A DNA stretch of 64,000 bases from CAYFZO01 sp965223735 (GTDB lineage Bacteria > Pseudomonadota > Gammaproteobacteria > Poriferisulfidales > Oxydemutatoraceae), in assembly GCA_965223735.1 (NCBI GenBank), contig OZ245010.1, positions 620,001 to 684,000 on the forward strand, read 5' to 3'. Position 1 is the first letter of the stretch. Every line of letters begins with the position of its first letter. The position numbers were made by a program, and so were the translations under genes. The notes beneath the pieces were generated by a model. The model searched no databases. It saw only the letters and a list, made by a program, of their open reading frames with translations, and had not been told where the DNA came from. This document shows, piece by piece, positions 63,614 through 64,000 of the stretch.

Positions 63614-63633
63614 AAATGGGGAAGCTTACGAAT

Positions 63634-64000
63634 CGATCGATGATGGCCGGAGCAAGCTGCGACGCGGTCTTGTGATCGATCCTAGCCGACATGCCGGTTT
63701 CAACTTTCTCCCGGCCAGCGAAACAATCGCCTGCACGCCGCCTTTGCCGATGATGGTGTCAATCTCCCAGTCTCCGTAGCGTTGCTTGCGATCGATCACG
63801 GCGGGACGTTGATCTATCCGCACGCAACTCCGCAACTGCCGCGGCGGTCATGCCTCTGGACGTAACACTTGCCGCGTTGCTTCCGGTAGCGCAGATGCCG
63901 ATGGAGCGTGCCACCGTCGCGTTTGCCCCAATAAACGCGCTGGCAAATTCTCTCGTGGCTGACCGACAAGCCTTTTTCAGTTTTGAGCTGCTGATCTGTT
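63634..64000 (-). pseudogene. IS30-family transposase remnant
   Basis: On the minus strand, frames code for SVSHERICQRVYWGKRDGGTLHRHLRYRKQRGK and then, after a frameshift, RIDQRPAVIDRKQRYGDWEIDTIIGKG, the IS30 core with the first catalytic aspartate. After another shift come ARIDHKTASQLAPAIIDRF. The frame stops at the IS3 boundary, so the C-terminal half is missing. It runs out of the window on its 5' side. Confidence 0.75.

Larger units (their letters stand above)
62910..63630 (+). mobile_element. IS3-family element, 5'-truncated and internally deleted copy
   Basis: This is a second copy of the element at 8461-9660, in opposite orientation. Homology begins abruptly at AAGTACGCG (62910), so the left terminal repeat and the first 31 codons of orfA are gone. 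The right end (GGGGAAGCTTACG) is retained with one substitution. About 320 bp are missing inside orfB. It interrupts an IS30-family gene to its right. Confidence 0.88.

Overview
The window is a chromosomal segment, high in GC over most of its length, from a Gram-negative bacterium, most likely an uncultivated gammaproteobacterium. Supporting evidence is the 16S rRNA sequence type, the conserved gene orders lolB-ispE-tRNA-Gln-prs-rplY-pth-ychF, hemA-prfA-prmC and mreBCD, a Kdo/heptose LPS core pathway, and gammaproteobacterial small families (DUF1820, DUF6231, IbaG). I cannot name the genus. Several decayed genes and insertion-sequence remnants suggest a genome undergoing some erosion.

Layout. 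1-8.4 kb: 3'-truncated 16S rRNA gene (minus strand), a dead methyltransferase gene, a pterin dehydratase, a two-gene NAD-linked molybdenum formate dehydrogenase, DUF1820 and tRNA-Ser. 8.4-16 kb: an IS3 copy beside a truncated adenosine deaminase gene, the zur-znuC-znuB operon with a clear Zur operator shared with a divergent outer-membrane barrel gene, an RRM protein, and a tnpB gene enclosed by terminal inverted repeats and an 8-bp target duplication. 16-35 kb: housekeeping block (tRNA-Met, ychF, pth, rplY, prs, tRNA-Gln, ispE, lolB, a TPR lipoprotein, hemA, prfA, prmC, gatCAB, mreBCD, DUF6231, an ETHE1-like persulfide dioxygenase, ibaG, a diheme cytochrome c).

35-38.6 kb: a decayed IS481-like element followed by two tandem GT10 fucosyltransferase genes. 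38.8-47.2 kb: metY, slt, corrinoid uptake (btuF, btuB) and thiC. 47.4-62.9 kb: envelope region with rhodanese, tolC, waaA, kdkA and a heptosyltransferase; a Fic-like gene with palindromic upstream DNA, bordered by a remnant of a second heptosyltransferase; hldD; a membrane protein; a frameshifted Gfo/Idh oxidoreductase; and an AT-richer island with FkbM fragment, LPS-kinase-like, capsule-synthesis-like, NodU carbamoyltransferase and GT25 genes. The window ends in an internally deleted IS3 copy abutting an IS30 remnant.

The genes suggest an organism that oxidises formate to NADH, salvages corrinoids, makes thiamine, and builds a heptose/Kdo LPS core with variable decoration (fucose-type transfer, carbamoylation, GT25 sugars). 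The most unusual signal is the tnpB gene packaged like cargo of a DDE-type transposon. Other points of note are an mreC gene with a Shine-Dalgarno aligned to ATC, and a Fic-like protein with a degenerate catalytic motif.
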